Assembly: GCF_945952055.1 (NCBI RefSeq)
Contig: NZ_CAMFHB010000005.1
Span: 146,508 to 210,507, forward strand
Origin: an uncultured Alsobacter sp.
GTDB taxonomy: Bacteria > Pseudomonadota > Alphaproteobacteria > Rhizobiales > Beijerinckiaceae
Direction: 5' to 3'
DNA: 64,000 nucleotides
In this document: piece by piece, positions 8,594 through 17,457 of the stretch
How the letters are laid out: each line of letters opens with the position of its first letter
Numbering within the stretch: the first letter of the stretch is position 1
Position numbers and translations under genes: made by a program
The notes under the pieces: generated by a model
What the model was told of the DNA's origin: nothing
The model's input: the letters and a program-made list of their open reading frames with translations, nothing else
Databases searched by the model: none

Positions 8594-9076
8594 ATGATCC
8601 GTTACGCCCTCGCTTGCTCCAAGGGTCACGCCTTCGAGAGCTGGTTCCGCGACAGTGCCTCGTATGACGAGCAGGTCGCGCGGGGGCTCGTGTCGTGCCC
8701 GCACTGCGGCGCGACCAAGGTCGAGAAGCAGATCATGGCTCCCGCGGTGGCGCGGACGGATCGGGAGATCGCTCCCGCCCCGGCCGAGGCGCCCCCGCCC
8801 GCCCCCGTCGAGGCGCCGGCCGTGCCGGCCCCCTTCGCCCTCATGGGCGAACGCGAGCAGGCGTTCCGGGCGCTCCTGCGGGCCGTGAAGGAGCACGTGA
8901 AGAGCACCGCCGAGCATGTCGGACCGCGCTTTGCCGACGAAGCGCGCAAGATGCACGAGGGGCTGACCGAGTTCCGGGCGATCTATGGCGAAGCCACGCC
9001 CGAGGAGGCCACCGCCCTGGCCGAGGAGGGGATCGACGCCGTCGCGATCCCTTGGCTGCCCGACGACCAGCACTAA
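8594..9076 (+). CDS. DUF1178 protein with N-terminal zinc-ribbon-like motif
   Basis: A 160-residue protein of unknown function. It begins MIRYALACSKGHAFESWFRDS with a Cys, and SCPHCGATKVEKQIMAP supplies a CxxC, together resembling a small zinc ribbon. A proline/alanine-rich linker (about 58-82) leads to a C-terminal helical domain with AFRALLRAVKEHVKSTAEHVG and a characteristic EGIDAVAIPWLP end. The family regularly sits beside grxC, as here (20-base gap, likely same transcript). No enzymatic signature is visible. Confidence 0.88.
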   Translation: MIRYALACSKGHAFESWFRDSASYDEQVARGLVSCPHCGATKVEKQIMAPAVARTDREIAPAPAEAPPPAPVEAPAVPAPFALMGEREQAFRALLRAVKEHVKSTAEHVGPRFADEARKMHEGLTEFRAIYGEATPEEATALAEEGIDAVAIPWLPDDQH

Positions 9077-9112
9077 GTCGGTTGGGGCCGGGACGCGGAG
9101 AGGGCGCGGCGG

Positions 9113-9877
9113 TCACTCCGACGGCTTGTCGGCGTAGACCATGTAGTTGACCGACAGGTCCCGCGACATCCGCCACTCGCCGGACAGGGGATTGAACACG
9201 ACCCCGTGTTCCTCCACGACGCCCATGCCGCCGGCGGCGATCGCGCCCGACAGTTCCGACGGAGTCACGAACTTCTCCCACTGGTGGGTGCCCTTGGGCA
9301 GCCACCCCAGCACGTATTCGGCGCCGACGATGGCCAGGGCGAAGGCCTTCATGGTCCGGTTCAGCGTCGCCATGAACAGAAGGCCGCCCGGCTTCACGGC
9401 CCGGCAGCAGGTCGCGACGAAGAGATCGACGTCGGCGACGTGCTCGACCACCTCCATGGCCAGCACGACGTCGAACCTCTCGCCCGCCGCCACGACGTCC
9501 TCGACCGTGGTGCGGCGATAGTCGATCGGCAGGCCGCTCTTGGCGGCGTGCAGGCGGGCCACCTCGACATTGGTGGGCGCAGGGTCGATGCCCGTGACGG
9601 TGGCGCCGAGCCGGGCGAGCGGTTCGCACAGCAGCCCGCCGCCGCAGCCGACGTCGAGAACCGAAAGGCCGTCGAGAGGGCGTCCGCCTTCGGCGTCGCG
9701 GCCATGGTGCTCGGCCACGCGGTCGCGGATGAAGCCGACGCGGACCGGGTTGAAGCGGTGCAGCGTCTTCATCGCCCCATGCGGGTCCCACCAGGTGCGG
9801 GCGATGCGCTCGAACCGGGCGACCTCGGACGGGTCCACCGTCTTGCCGCTCGCCGCCGTTGCGTCATCGACCGCCAT
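9113..9877 (-). CDS. ubiG: Ubiquinone biosynthesis O-methyltransferase UbiG
   Basis: A 254-residue class I methyltransferase catalysing both O-methylations of ubiquinone synthesis with SAM. Motif I VLDVGCGGGLLCEPLARLG, the acidic residue in VTGIDPA, and FDVVLAMEVVEHVADV are clear. RFERIARTWWDPHGAMKTLH near the N-terminus and KGTHQWEKFVTPSEL are specific to UbiG. ATG at 9877 is preceded by GGAG at seven bases. It is divergent from lysC, with about 150 bases between. Other ubiquinone genes (ubiB, ubiE) lie at 49.8-52.2 kb. Confidence 0.96.
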   Translation of the reverse strand: MAVDDATAASGKTVDPSEVARFERIARTWWDPHGAMKTLHRFNPVRVGFIRDRVAEHHGRDAEGGRPLDGLSVLDVGCGGGLLCEPLARLGATVTGIDPAPTNVEVARLHAAKSGLPIDYRRTTVEDVVAAGERFDVVLAMEVVEHVADVDLFVATCCRAVKPGGLLFMATLNRTMKAFALAIVGAEYVLGWLPKGTHQWEKFVTPSELSGAIAAGGMGVVEEHGVVFNPLSGEWRMSRDLSVNYMVYADKPSE

Positions 9878-9922
9878 CGCCGTTCTCCGCCCAATTCCCG
9901 AGCCGTCCGGCTCCCGCTGCCG

Positions 9923-9951
9923 TTGACAGGCCACGGCGCCGCCGTCATGAG
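9923..9951 (+). promoter_or_regulatory. Candidate sigma-70-type promoter for lysC
   Basis: A consensus TTGACA (9923-9928) is followed after 17 bases by CATGAG (9946-9951), a weak -10. It is the only good -35 hexamer in the ubiG/lysC intergenic region and points toward lysC, whose ATG is about 78 bases downstream. Confidence 0.45.
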
Positions 9952-10029
9952 TGTGCGCCCTTTTCCGACGGCGGGGTGCGCGATGCAAGCGCGTCACCGT
10001 CACACCAACGAAAGAGATCCGAGACCGCG

Positions 10030-11265
10030 ATGGCTCGTCTCGTCATGAAATTCGGCGGCACGTCCGTCGCCAACATCGAGCGCATCCGCAACGTGGCCCG
10101 CCACGTCGAGCGGGAGGTGAAGGCCGGCCATGAGGTCGCCGTCGTGGTTTCGGCCATGTCCGGCAAGACCAACGAGCTCGTCGCCTGGGTGCGCGAGGCC
10201 GCCAACCTCTACGATCCGGTCGAGTACGACGCCGTCGTCGCCTCCGGCGAGCAGGTCACGTCGGGCCTGCTGGCCATCGTGCTGCAGTCCATGGGTCTTC
10301 CGGCCCGGTCCTGGCAGGGGTGGCAGATCCCGCTGCTGACCAACGACGCGCACGGCTCCGCCCGCATCACGGGCATGCGGCCGGAAGGCGTTCTCGCCGG
10401 GTTCGGTCGCGGCGAGGTGGCGGTGATCGCCGGCTTCCAGGGCATTCACGAGCCCTCCGGCCGGCTGACGACGCTCGGACGCGGCGGGTCGGACACCAGC
10501 GCCGTGGCCATCGCGGCCGGGCTCTCGGCCGACCGCTGCGACATCTATACCGACGTGGACGGCGTCTACACGACCGATCCGCGCATCGTGACCAAGGCGC
10601 GCCGGCTCGACCGGGTGGCCTTCGAGGAAATGCTCGAAATGGCGTCGCTCGGGGCCAAGGTGCTCCAGGTGCGGTCCGTCGAACTCGCCATGGTCCACAA
10701 GGTGCGGACCTATGTGCGCTCGTCGTTCGACGACCCCGCCAACCCGCAGGCGGGCACGCTCATTTGCGACGAGGAGGAGATCGTGGAACAGCAGATCGTC
10801 ACCGGCATCGCCTATTCCAAGGACGAGGCCCAGATCACGCTCCGCCGGGTCGCCGACAAGCCGGGCGTGGCCGCGGCGATCTTCGGCCCGCTGGCGGATG
10901 CCAACATCAACGTCGACATGATCATCCAGGTCGTGTCCGACGACACCACCACGACCGACATCACCTTCACGGTGCCGACCGCGGATTTCGACCGGGCCAA
11001 GGTGCTGCTCGAGAGCGCCCACGACATGATCGGCTACCAGTCGCTCCAGGGGGCGACCGACGTCGTCAAGGTCTCGGCCATCGGCATCGGCATGCGCAGC
11101 CACGCCGGCGTGGCGGCCAAGGCCTTCCGGGCGCTGGCCGACAAGGGGATCAACATCCGCGCGATTACCACCTCCGAGATCAAGTTCTCGGTGCTGATCG
11201 ACGCCGCCTACACGGAACTGGCCGTGCGCACGCTGCATTCGCTCTACGGACTCGACAAGGCCTGA
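10030..11265 (+). CDS. lysC: Aspartate kinase
   Basis: A 411-residue aspartokinase, first step of the lysine, threonine, methionine and diaminopimelate pathway. The catalytic domain opens with MARLVMKFGGTSVANIERI and has GRGGSDTSAVAIAAGL and CDIYTDVDGVYTTDPRI. Two tandem ACT domains follow from about residue 265 (ITLRRVADKPGVAAAIFGPL and VVKVSAIGIGMRSHAGVAA), the site of lysine or threonine feedback. Size and layout match monofunctional aspartokinases of alphaproteobacteria. GAGA-type ribosome site just before the ATG at 10030. Confidence 0.97.
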   Translation: MARLVMKFGGTSVANIERIRNVARHVEREVKAGHEVAVVVSAMSGKTNELVAWVREAANLYDPVEYDAVVASGEQVTSGLLAIVLQSMGLPARSWQGWQIPLLTNDAHGSARITGMRPEGVLAGFGRGEVAVIAGFQGIHEPSGRLTTLGRGGSDTSAVAIAAGLSADRCDIYTDVDGVYTTDPRIVTKARRLDRVAFEEMLEMASLGAKVLQVRSVELAMVHKVRTYVRSSFDDPANPQAGTLICDEEEIVEQQIVTGIAYSKDEAQITLRRVADKPGVAAAIFGPLADANINVDMIIQVVSDDTTTTDITFTVPTADFDRAKVLLESAHDMIGYQSLQGATDVVKVSAIGIGMRSHAGVAAKAFRALADKGINIRAITTSEIKFSVLIDAAYTELAVRTLHSLYGLDKA

Positions 11266-11404
11266 CCGACGGCCCGCGAGCCGCCGGTCCGGACTTTGCA
11301 TTCCCGCGGCCGGGTGGGGTAAAGCGTGGAGGGGCAGCGGCTCGTCCGCCCGGCCCCGATGATTCGAGCCGTCCCCCGGGACGTGCAGAGGTAGGGAAAG
11401 GCTC

Positions 11405-13672
11405 ATGCGAGGCGCTCTTGGCGGTCCGCGCCTGCTGCTGCGCCGTCTCCGCGAGGTCATGGCGGAGCCGGTCAGTGCACAGGCGCGCCTCGACAAGATC
11501 GTCGTCCTCATCGCCAGCAACATGGTGGCGGAGGTCTGTTCCTTCTATGTGCTGCGGTCGGACCAGACGCTGGAGCTGTTCGCCACGGAAGGCCTGAACC
11601 GCGACGCCGTCCACATGACGACGATGCGTGCGGGAGAAGGCCTGGTCGGCCTGATCGCGCAGCAGGCGCAGCCGCTCAACCTGCCCAACGCCCAGTCCCA
11701 CCCGTCCTTCTCCTACAAGCCGGAGACGGGCGAAGAGATCTACCAGTCGTTCCTGGGCGTGCCTGTCCTGCGCGCCGGCAACACGCTGGGCGTGCTCGTC
11801 GTCCAGAACCGGGCGCATCGCCTCTACTCCGAGGAAGAGGTCGAAGCCCTGCAGACCACCGCCATGGTGCTGGCGGAAATGGTCGCCTCGGGCGAGCTGC
11901 AGACACTCGTCCGGCCCGGCGCCGACATCGCGCTGCGGCGTCCGGTCACCCTGAACGGCCAGCCGCTCGCCGACGGTGTGGGCCTGGGCTACGTGGTCCT
12001 GCACGAGCCGCGCGTCATCATCGGCAACCTCATCGCCGACGACCCGCAGCGCGAGGGCGAGCGGCTCGATCGTGCGATTCAGGACCTGCGGACCTCGATC
12101 GACGACCTGATCGACCGCGGCGACGTCGCCCATGGTGGCGAGCACAGGGAGGTCCTGGAGACCTTCCGCATGTTCGCCAACGATCCCGGCTGGCTGCGCC
12201 GCCTGCGGGAGGCGATCGGGACCGGTCTCACGGCCGAGGCGGCCGTCGAGCGGGTGCAGTCCGACAACCGCGCCAAGATGATGCGGCAGACGGACCCGTA
12301 TCTGCGCGAGCGCCTCCACGATCTCGACGAGCTCGCCAACCGTCTTCTGCACCGCCTCGTCGGCCGCGACATGGTGGGGGCCCAGACGGCGCTGCCGGAC
12401 AACGCGATCCTGGTGGCCCGCGCCATGGGCCCTGCCGCCCTGCTCGACTACGACCGCTCGCGCCTGCGCGGCCTCGTCCTGGAGGAGGGCGGCCCCACCA
12501 GCCACGTCGCGATCGTGGCGCGGGCGCTCGGCATCCCGGCCGTCGGCAACGTCGAGAACGTCACCGGATTTGCCGAAAGCGGCGACGCCATCATCGTGGA
12601 CGGCGGCGTCGGACAGGTGCTGCTGCGGCCCCAGCCCGACGTGGAGGCCGCGTTCAGCGAGAAGGCCCGGCTGCGCGCGCGCCGCCAGGAGCAGTACCGC
12701 AAGCTTCGCGAGCGTCCCTCCGTCACGCTCGACGGCGTGGCCGTGTCGCTGAACCTCAACGCGGGCCTGCTGGTCGACCTGCCGCACGTCGAGGAGACCG
12801 GGGCGGCCGGGATCGGCCTGTTCCGGACCGAGCTGCAGTTCATGATCGCGGAGCGCCTGCCCTCGATTCCGGAGCAGCTGTCGCTCTACCAGACGGTGCT
12901 CGAGAACGTCGGCGACCGGCCCGTCACCTTCCGCACGCTCGACATCGGCGGCGACAAGGTGCTGCCCTACATGCGCCAGGCCGAGGAAGAGAACCCGGCG
13001 CTCGGCTGGCGCGCCATCCGCATCGGCCTCGACCGGCCGGGTCTCCTGCGGGCGCAGCTCAGGGCCCTGCTCAAGGCCGCGGGCGGGCGCGACATCAAGA
13101 TCATGTTCCCGATGGTGGCCACCGTCGACGAGTTCAAGCGGGCGCGCGCCATCGTGGCGCGCGAGCAGGCCCATCTCGCCCGGCACGGCTATGAGCCCCC
13201 GCGCGATCTCAAGCTGGGCGTGATGGTCGAGGTGCCCTCGCTGCTCTTCGAGATCGACGAGATCTGCGCGGAGGCCGACTTCCTCTCGGTCGGCTCGAAC
13301 GACCTGACCCAGTTCCTGTTCGCCGTCGACCGCGAGAACCCGATGGTCGCCGAGCGCTTCGACGCCCTGTCGCCGCCGCTCCTGCGCGCTCTGCGCCAGA
13401 TCGCCGAGGCGGGGGCGCGCGCCGGGATCCCCGTGACGCTGTGCGGCGAGCTCGCCGGCAAGCCCATCGAGGCCATGACGCTGCTGGCCATCGGCTATCG
13501 CTCGCTGTCGATGTCGCCGGCCTCCATCGGTCCGGTCAAGGCCATGCTGCTGTCGCTGCACCTCGGCCGGCTGCAGGAACGCCTCCTGCCGCTGATCGAA
13601 TCGCGCGACGGCTCCAACACCCTCCGGCACCACGTCGTCGCCTTCGCGGAGGAGCACGGGGTCCCGGTCTAG
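11405..13672 (+). CDS. ptsP: Phosphoenolpyruvate-protein phosphotransferase PtsP (EI-Ntr)
   Basis: A 755-residue enzyme I of the nitrogen PTS: it takes phosphate from PEP and passes it to NPr and on to PtsN, a regulatory rather than sugar-transport chain. An N-terminal GAF domain (about 20-165: [35 protein letters not shown]) distinguishes EI-Ntr from EI. The swivelling His domain has the phosphorylated H367 in [15 protein letters not shown]. The PEP-binding barrel shows [31 protein letters not shown] and the active cysteine in [11 protein letters not shown]. Located between lysC and prfA, the usual place in Rhizobiales. GGGAAAGG precedes the ATG at 11405. Confidence 0.97.
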   Translation: MRGALGGPRLLLRRLREVMAEPVSAQARLDKIVVLIASNMVAEVCSFYVLRSDQTLELFATEGLNRDAVHMTTMRAGEGLVGLIAQQAQPLNLPNAQSHPSFSYKPETGEEIYQSFLGVPVLRAGNTLGVLVVQNRAHRLYSEEEVEALQTTAMVLAEMVASGELQTLVRPGADIALRRPVTLNGQPLADGVGLGYVVLHEPRVIIGNLIADDPQREGERLDRAIQDLRTSIDDLIDRGDVAHGGEHREVLETFRMFANDPGWLRRLREAIGTGLTAEAAVERVQSDNRAKMMRQTDPYLRERLHDLDELANRLLHRLVGRDMVGAQTALPDNAILVARAMGPAALLDYDRSRLRGLVLEEGGPTSHVAIVARALGIPAVGNVENVTGFAESGDAIIVDGGVGQVLLRPQPDVEAAFSEKARLRARRQEQYRKLRERPSVTLDGVAVSLNLNAGLLVDLPHVEETGAAGIGLFRTELQFMIAERLPSIPEQLSLYQTVLENVGDRPVTFRTLDIGGDKVLPYMRQAEEENPALGWRAIRIGLDRPGLLRAQLRALLKAAGGRDIKIMFPMVATVDEFKRARAIVAREQAHLARHGYEPPRDLKLGVMVEVPSLLFEIDEICAEADFLSVGSNDLTQFLFAVDRENPMVAERFDALSPPLLRALRQIAEAGARAGIPVTLCGELAGKPIEAMTLLAIGYRSLSMSPASIGPVKAMLLSLHLGRLQERLLPLIESRDGSNTLRHHVVAFAEEHGVPV

Positions 13673-13715
13673 CCGACCTCCCGGTCGAAGCCCGTGTTCC
13701 CGTGAGAGGCCTGCG

Positions 13716-14794
<1,079 letters not shown>

Positions 14795-14798
<4 letters not shown>

Positions 14799-15697
14799 CC
14801 GGACCGGCACTCGAGATCACGGCGCAGACGACGCGCCTCGCCGCGCTCAAGCATCTGGGCGAGGTGTTCCGGGCCGCCGGAATCGAGACGGCGCAGCGCG
14901 ATGCCCGCCTGCTCATGCTGGATGCCGCGCGCCTCGTCCATGCCGACCTCATCCGCGCGCCCCGCGAAGCGCTGGGCGAGGACGCTGCCGGCCGCCTGGT
15001 CGGTCACGTCACCCGCCGCCTGGAGCGGGAGCCCGTCGCCCGCATCCTGGGAGAGTGGGAGTTCTGGAGCCTGCCCTTCACCCTGTCGCCCGCGACCCTG
15101 GTGCCCCGGCCGGACAGCGAAACGGTGGTGGCGGCTGCGCTTCTCGCGTTGAAGGAGCGGCGCCACCACAGCGACGGGCTGCGGATCCTCGACCTGGGCG
15201 TCGGCAGCGGCAATCTGCTCGTGGCACTGCTGAAGGAACTGCCGGGTGCCACCGGCATTGGTGTGGACATCTCCGAGGAGGCGGTGGCGACGGCCCGGTT
15301 CAACGCGGCTCGCAACGGGGTCGGGGAGCGCGCGGAATTCCGCGTGTCGGACTGGGCTGCGGCTCTCGACGGCGCCTTCGACCTCATCGTGTCGAACCCT
15401 CCCTACATCGCCGACCGGGTGATCGCGGGCCTGGAGCCGGAAGTGCGCGTGCATGACCCGGTCGTCGCGCTGTCGGGCGGAACGGACGGACTGGAAGCCT
15501 ATCGGGCGATCGCGGCCGCCCTGGACGGCCTCCTGGCCCGCGATGGAATCGTGGCGCTCGAGATCGGCTCGGATCAGTCCGAGACGGTCCGGTCGATCCT
15601 GGAAGGTGCGGGATTTGCGGTGGAAGGGCCCTTTGCCGATTTCGGGTCCCGGCCGCGGGCGCTCGTCGCCCGCCGCGCGGCGGACGTGAAACCATGA
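14795..15697 (+). CDS. prmC: Release factor glutamine N5-methyltransferase PrmC
   Basis: A 300-residue SAM-dependent methyltransferase that methylates the GGQ glutamine of release factors. N-terminal helical domain with [13 protein letters not shown] and the substrate-binding [16 protein letters not shown], followed by [11 protein letters not shown] motif [20 protein letters not shown] and the catalytic NPPY (201-204) in [12 protein letters not shown] are present. It overlaps prfA by four bases (ATGA), which fits the functional pairing. Confidence 0.96.
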
Positions 15698-15731
15698 TCG
15701 GGGAAATCGCTCCAGGGCCTCAGAAAAACAC

Positions 15732-15760
15732 TTGGTTTGGCCGCGCGAAGCGACTAGTGT
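15732..15760 (+). promoter_or_regulatory. Possible promoter upstream of the DUF4167 leader
   Basis: TTGGTT (15732-15737) and TAGTGT (15755-15760) are separated by exactly 17 bases, in the most AT-rich spot after prmC. Both hexamers are imperfect. If used, transcription would start near 15768 and give a leader of about 355 bases before the DUF4167 gene. Confidence 0.35.
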
Positions 15761-15766
15761 CCGCGC

Positions 15767-16122
15767 CATGACATCGTCGGGTGCCCGGCGCGCGAGCGCG
15801 CGGGCCTGCTCCGTAGAGAGCCTCGAAAGCCGCCCATGGACGGCGACGGGATCTCCGGAGCGAGGAGCCAGGCCTTTCGAGGCCAGGCCTTAAAGCGGCG
15901 AAGAATTCCGGTCAGATGCCCGACGCCGATCGTAGGACGACGGCGGTCGACGAAGACCGGTCATGGCTCGCGCAGCGGTCGCGAAGGCGGAAATGACGGG
16001 CTCGCCCGCTCTGACCGGATTCCGGTGCTGTCGTGGAAGGGCCCGAGGGGGGCCCCGGGCGGTCACGCCTTCGAACAGCGTGGCGCCGGACTGGAACAGT
16101 CGTCTCTTGTGAAGGACGTTCG
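15767..16122 (+). other. Long, strongly structured leader or small RNA region before the DUF4167 gene
   Basis: About 355 bases without a protein gene, rich in self-complementarity: GCCCGGCGCGC-GAG-CGCGCGGGC near 15782-15805; CCTCGAAAG (15821-15829) with CTTTCGAGG (15874-15882); the UUCG tetraloop hairpin GGCCT-TTCG-AGGCC (15871-15884); and a long-range pair TCCGGTCAGA (15907-15916) with TCTGACCGGA (16010-16019). Features diagnostic of RNase P RNA, tmRNA or SRP RNA were not found. It may be a regulatory 5' UTR or an independent RNA; no known family is assigned. Confidence 0.45.
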
Positions 16123-17235
16123 ATGAGACCCAATCATCAGAACAATAAGCGGATGCGCGGTCGCAACAGGGGTGGCAAGGGTCCGAACCCGCTGTCCAGG
16201 ACCTACGAATCGAACGGCCCGGACGTCAAGATCCGCGGCACTGCCCAGCACATCGCCGAGAAATACCTCCAGCTGGCGCGCGATGCGCAGACGTCGGGCG
16301 ATCCGGTCAGCGGCGAGAGCTACCTCCAGCACGCCGAGCATTATCTGCGGATCATCGCCGCGGCGCAGGAGCAGTTCCGGCAGCAGAACCCGAACTACCG
16401 CTTCGACACGCCCGGCCAGGACGAGGGCGACGAGGACGGCGACGAGATGCCGAGCTTCGCCAATGGCGGCCCGCAGCCGGACGCCCGCTTCCCTGTGGAC
16501 CAGGACAGCGACTACCAGCCGCGCCAGCAGCAGCCGCGGCAGGATTACCAGCCCCGGCAGGACTACCAGCAGCAACCCCGCGAGCCGCGTGAGCCGCGCG
16601 AGTGGCAGCCCCGCGAGCAGCGCGAAGGCCGCGGCGACTGGCAGCCCCGTGATGGGCAGCAGCCGCGTGAACCTCGCGAGCCGCGCGAGTGGCAGCCCCG
16701 CGAACAGCGTGAAAACCGGGGCGAATGGCAGCCGCGCGAGCCCCGCGAACAGCGGGAGCCGCGGGAGCCCCGTGGCGACTGGCAGCCGCGCGATGGACAG
16801 CAGCGCCGCGAGGACCGCTTCCAGCGCCGCGGACCGCGCCAGGACTTCCGCCAGGATCCGGCCGCGGAGGCACAGCCCGGCTTCCCCGAGGCGCGCGGCG
16901 GCGAACAGCCCCGGCAGGAGCAGCCGCGCCAGGAGCAGCCGCGCGGCGACCAGCCCCGCGCCGAGCGCGCCCCGCGCGGAGAACGCCAGCCGCGCTTCGA
17001 GCGCGCGCCGGCGGCCGAGGAACCCGCAGCCGGGCTTCCGGCCTTCATCACCGCGCCGGTCCGCACGCCGGTCGCCGAGGAGCCCGTCGAGGCCGCCCCG
17101 CCGGCTCCGGCCGCTGCCGAAGGTGACGAGGCGGGCCGTTTCCCGCTGCGCCAGCGCCGCCGCCGGACGACGCGCGCCCGCGCCGAGGAAGGCAGCGAGG
17201 CTCCCGCCACCGGCGACGTGCCGGTCGGCGAATAA
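16123..17235 (+). CDS. DUF4167 protein with arginine/proline/glutamate-rich repeat region
   Basis: A 370-residue protein. The first 90 residues are the conserved DUF4167 part: MRPNHQNNKRMRGRNRGGKG, SRTYESNGPDVKIRGTAQHI, and SGESYLQHAEHYLRIIAAAQ. The remainder is low-complexity and probably disordered, dominated by QPRE, PRDY and WQPR units, ending in an alanine/proline stretch and a basic RQRRRRTTRAR. The N-terminus and composition suggest RNA or ribosome binding, but that is inference; function is unknown. A long structured leader precedes it, and the gene regularly follows prmC in Rhizobiales. The weak GAAGG five to ten bases upstream supports the ATG at 16123. Confidence 0.88.
   Translation: MRPNHQNNKRMRGRNRGGKGPNPLSRTYESNGPDVKIRGTAQHIAEKYLQLARDAQTSGDPVSGESYLQHAEHYLRIIAAAQEQFRQQNPNYRFDTPGQDEGDEDGDEMPSFANGGPQPDARFPVDQDSDYQPRQQQPRQDYQPRQDYQQQPREPREPREWQPREQREGRGDWQPRDGQQPREPREPREWQPREQRENRGEWQPREPREQREPREPRGDWQPRDGQQRREDRFQRRGPRQDFRQDPAAEAQPGFPEARGGEQPRQEQPRQEQPRGDQPRAERAPRGERQPRFERAPAAEEPAAGLPAFITAPVRTPVAEEPVEAAPPAPAAAEGDEAGRFPLRQRRRRTTRARAEEGSEAPATGDVPVGE
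16570..16743 (+). repeat. Two 87-bp tandem repeat units inside the DUF4167 gene
   Basis: Two 29-codon units in tandem (16570-16656 and 16657-16743), each encoding QQPREPREPREWQPREQRE followed by xRGxWQPRxx. The DNA copies differ mostly at third codon positions, so the duplication is old enough to have drifted while the peptide was kept. Degenerate copies continue to about 16815. Confidence 0.8.
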
Positions 17236-17255
17236 GCGTCTCTTCTGACCCAACC

Positions 17256-17287
17256 GACGGCCGGGGCCCCAGGGCGCCCCGGCCGTC
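17256..17287 (+). terminator. Strong hairpin after the DUF4167 gene
   Basis: A perfect 12-bp GC-rich stem, GACGGCCGGGGC and GCCCCGGCCGTC, with an eight-base loop, begins 20 bases after the stop codon. No T-run follows, so it may act as an RNA-stabilising end or a non-canonical terminator. Confidence 0.6.
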
Positions 17288-17411
17288 GTCACGCTCCGGC
17301 CGTTCCCGCGGCCCCTCCGGCGCCCCTCGGCCCGCGCACCCTGTGCGATCTCTCACATGTCGGTAACCTTGGCCGTCACCTCCAGTTGAGACCCGGCGCC
17401 TCTCTATGTTA

Positions 17412-17427
17412 GTGAATGATCGCTCAC
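17412..17427. promoter_or_regulatory. TetR-type dyad operator before the MFS/acyltransferase gene
   Basis: GTGAATGATCGCTCAC is a dyad centred on GATC (GTGA-N2-GATC-N2-TCAC), 31 bases before the chosen start of the next gene. TetR-family regulators of lipid genes often bind such 14-16 bp palindromes, and a TetR gene lies at the end of this two-gene unit. The link is inference. Confidence 0.5.
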
Positions 17428-17457
17428 ATTGGTGAGTTCGATCCTGGAGAGACCCCC

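Noticed and set aside
15767..16122. RNase P RNA, tmRNA or SRP RNA in the structured leader
   Set aside because: Hallmark conserved sequences of these RNAs were looked for by eye and not found.
16498..16990. CRISPR-like array because of regular short repeats
   Set aside because: The repeats are in-frame codon repeats within the DUF4167 gene, with no unique spacers and protein-level conservation.
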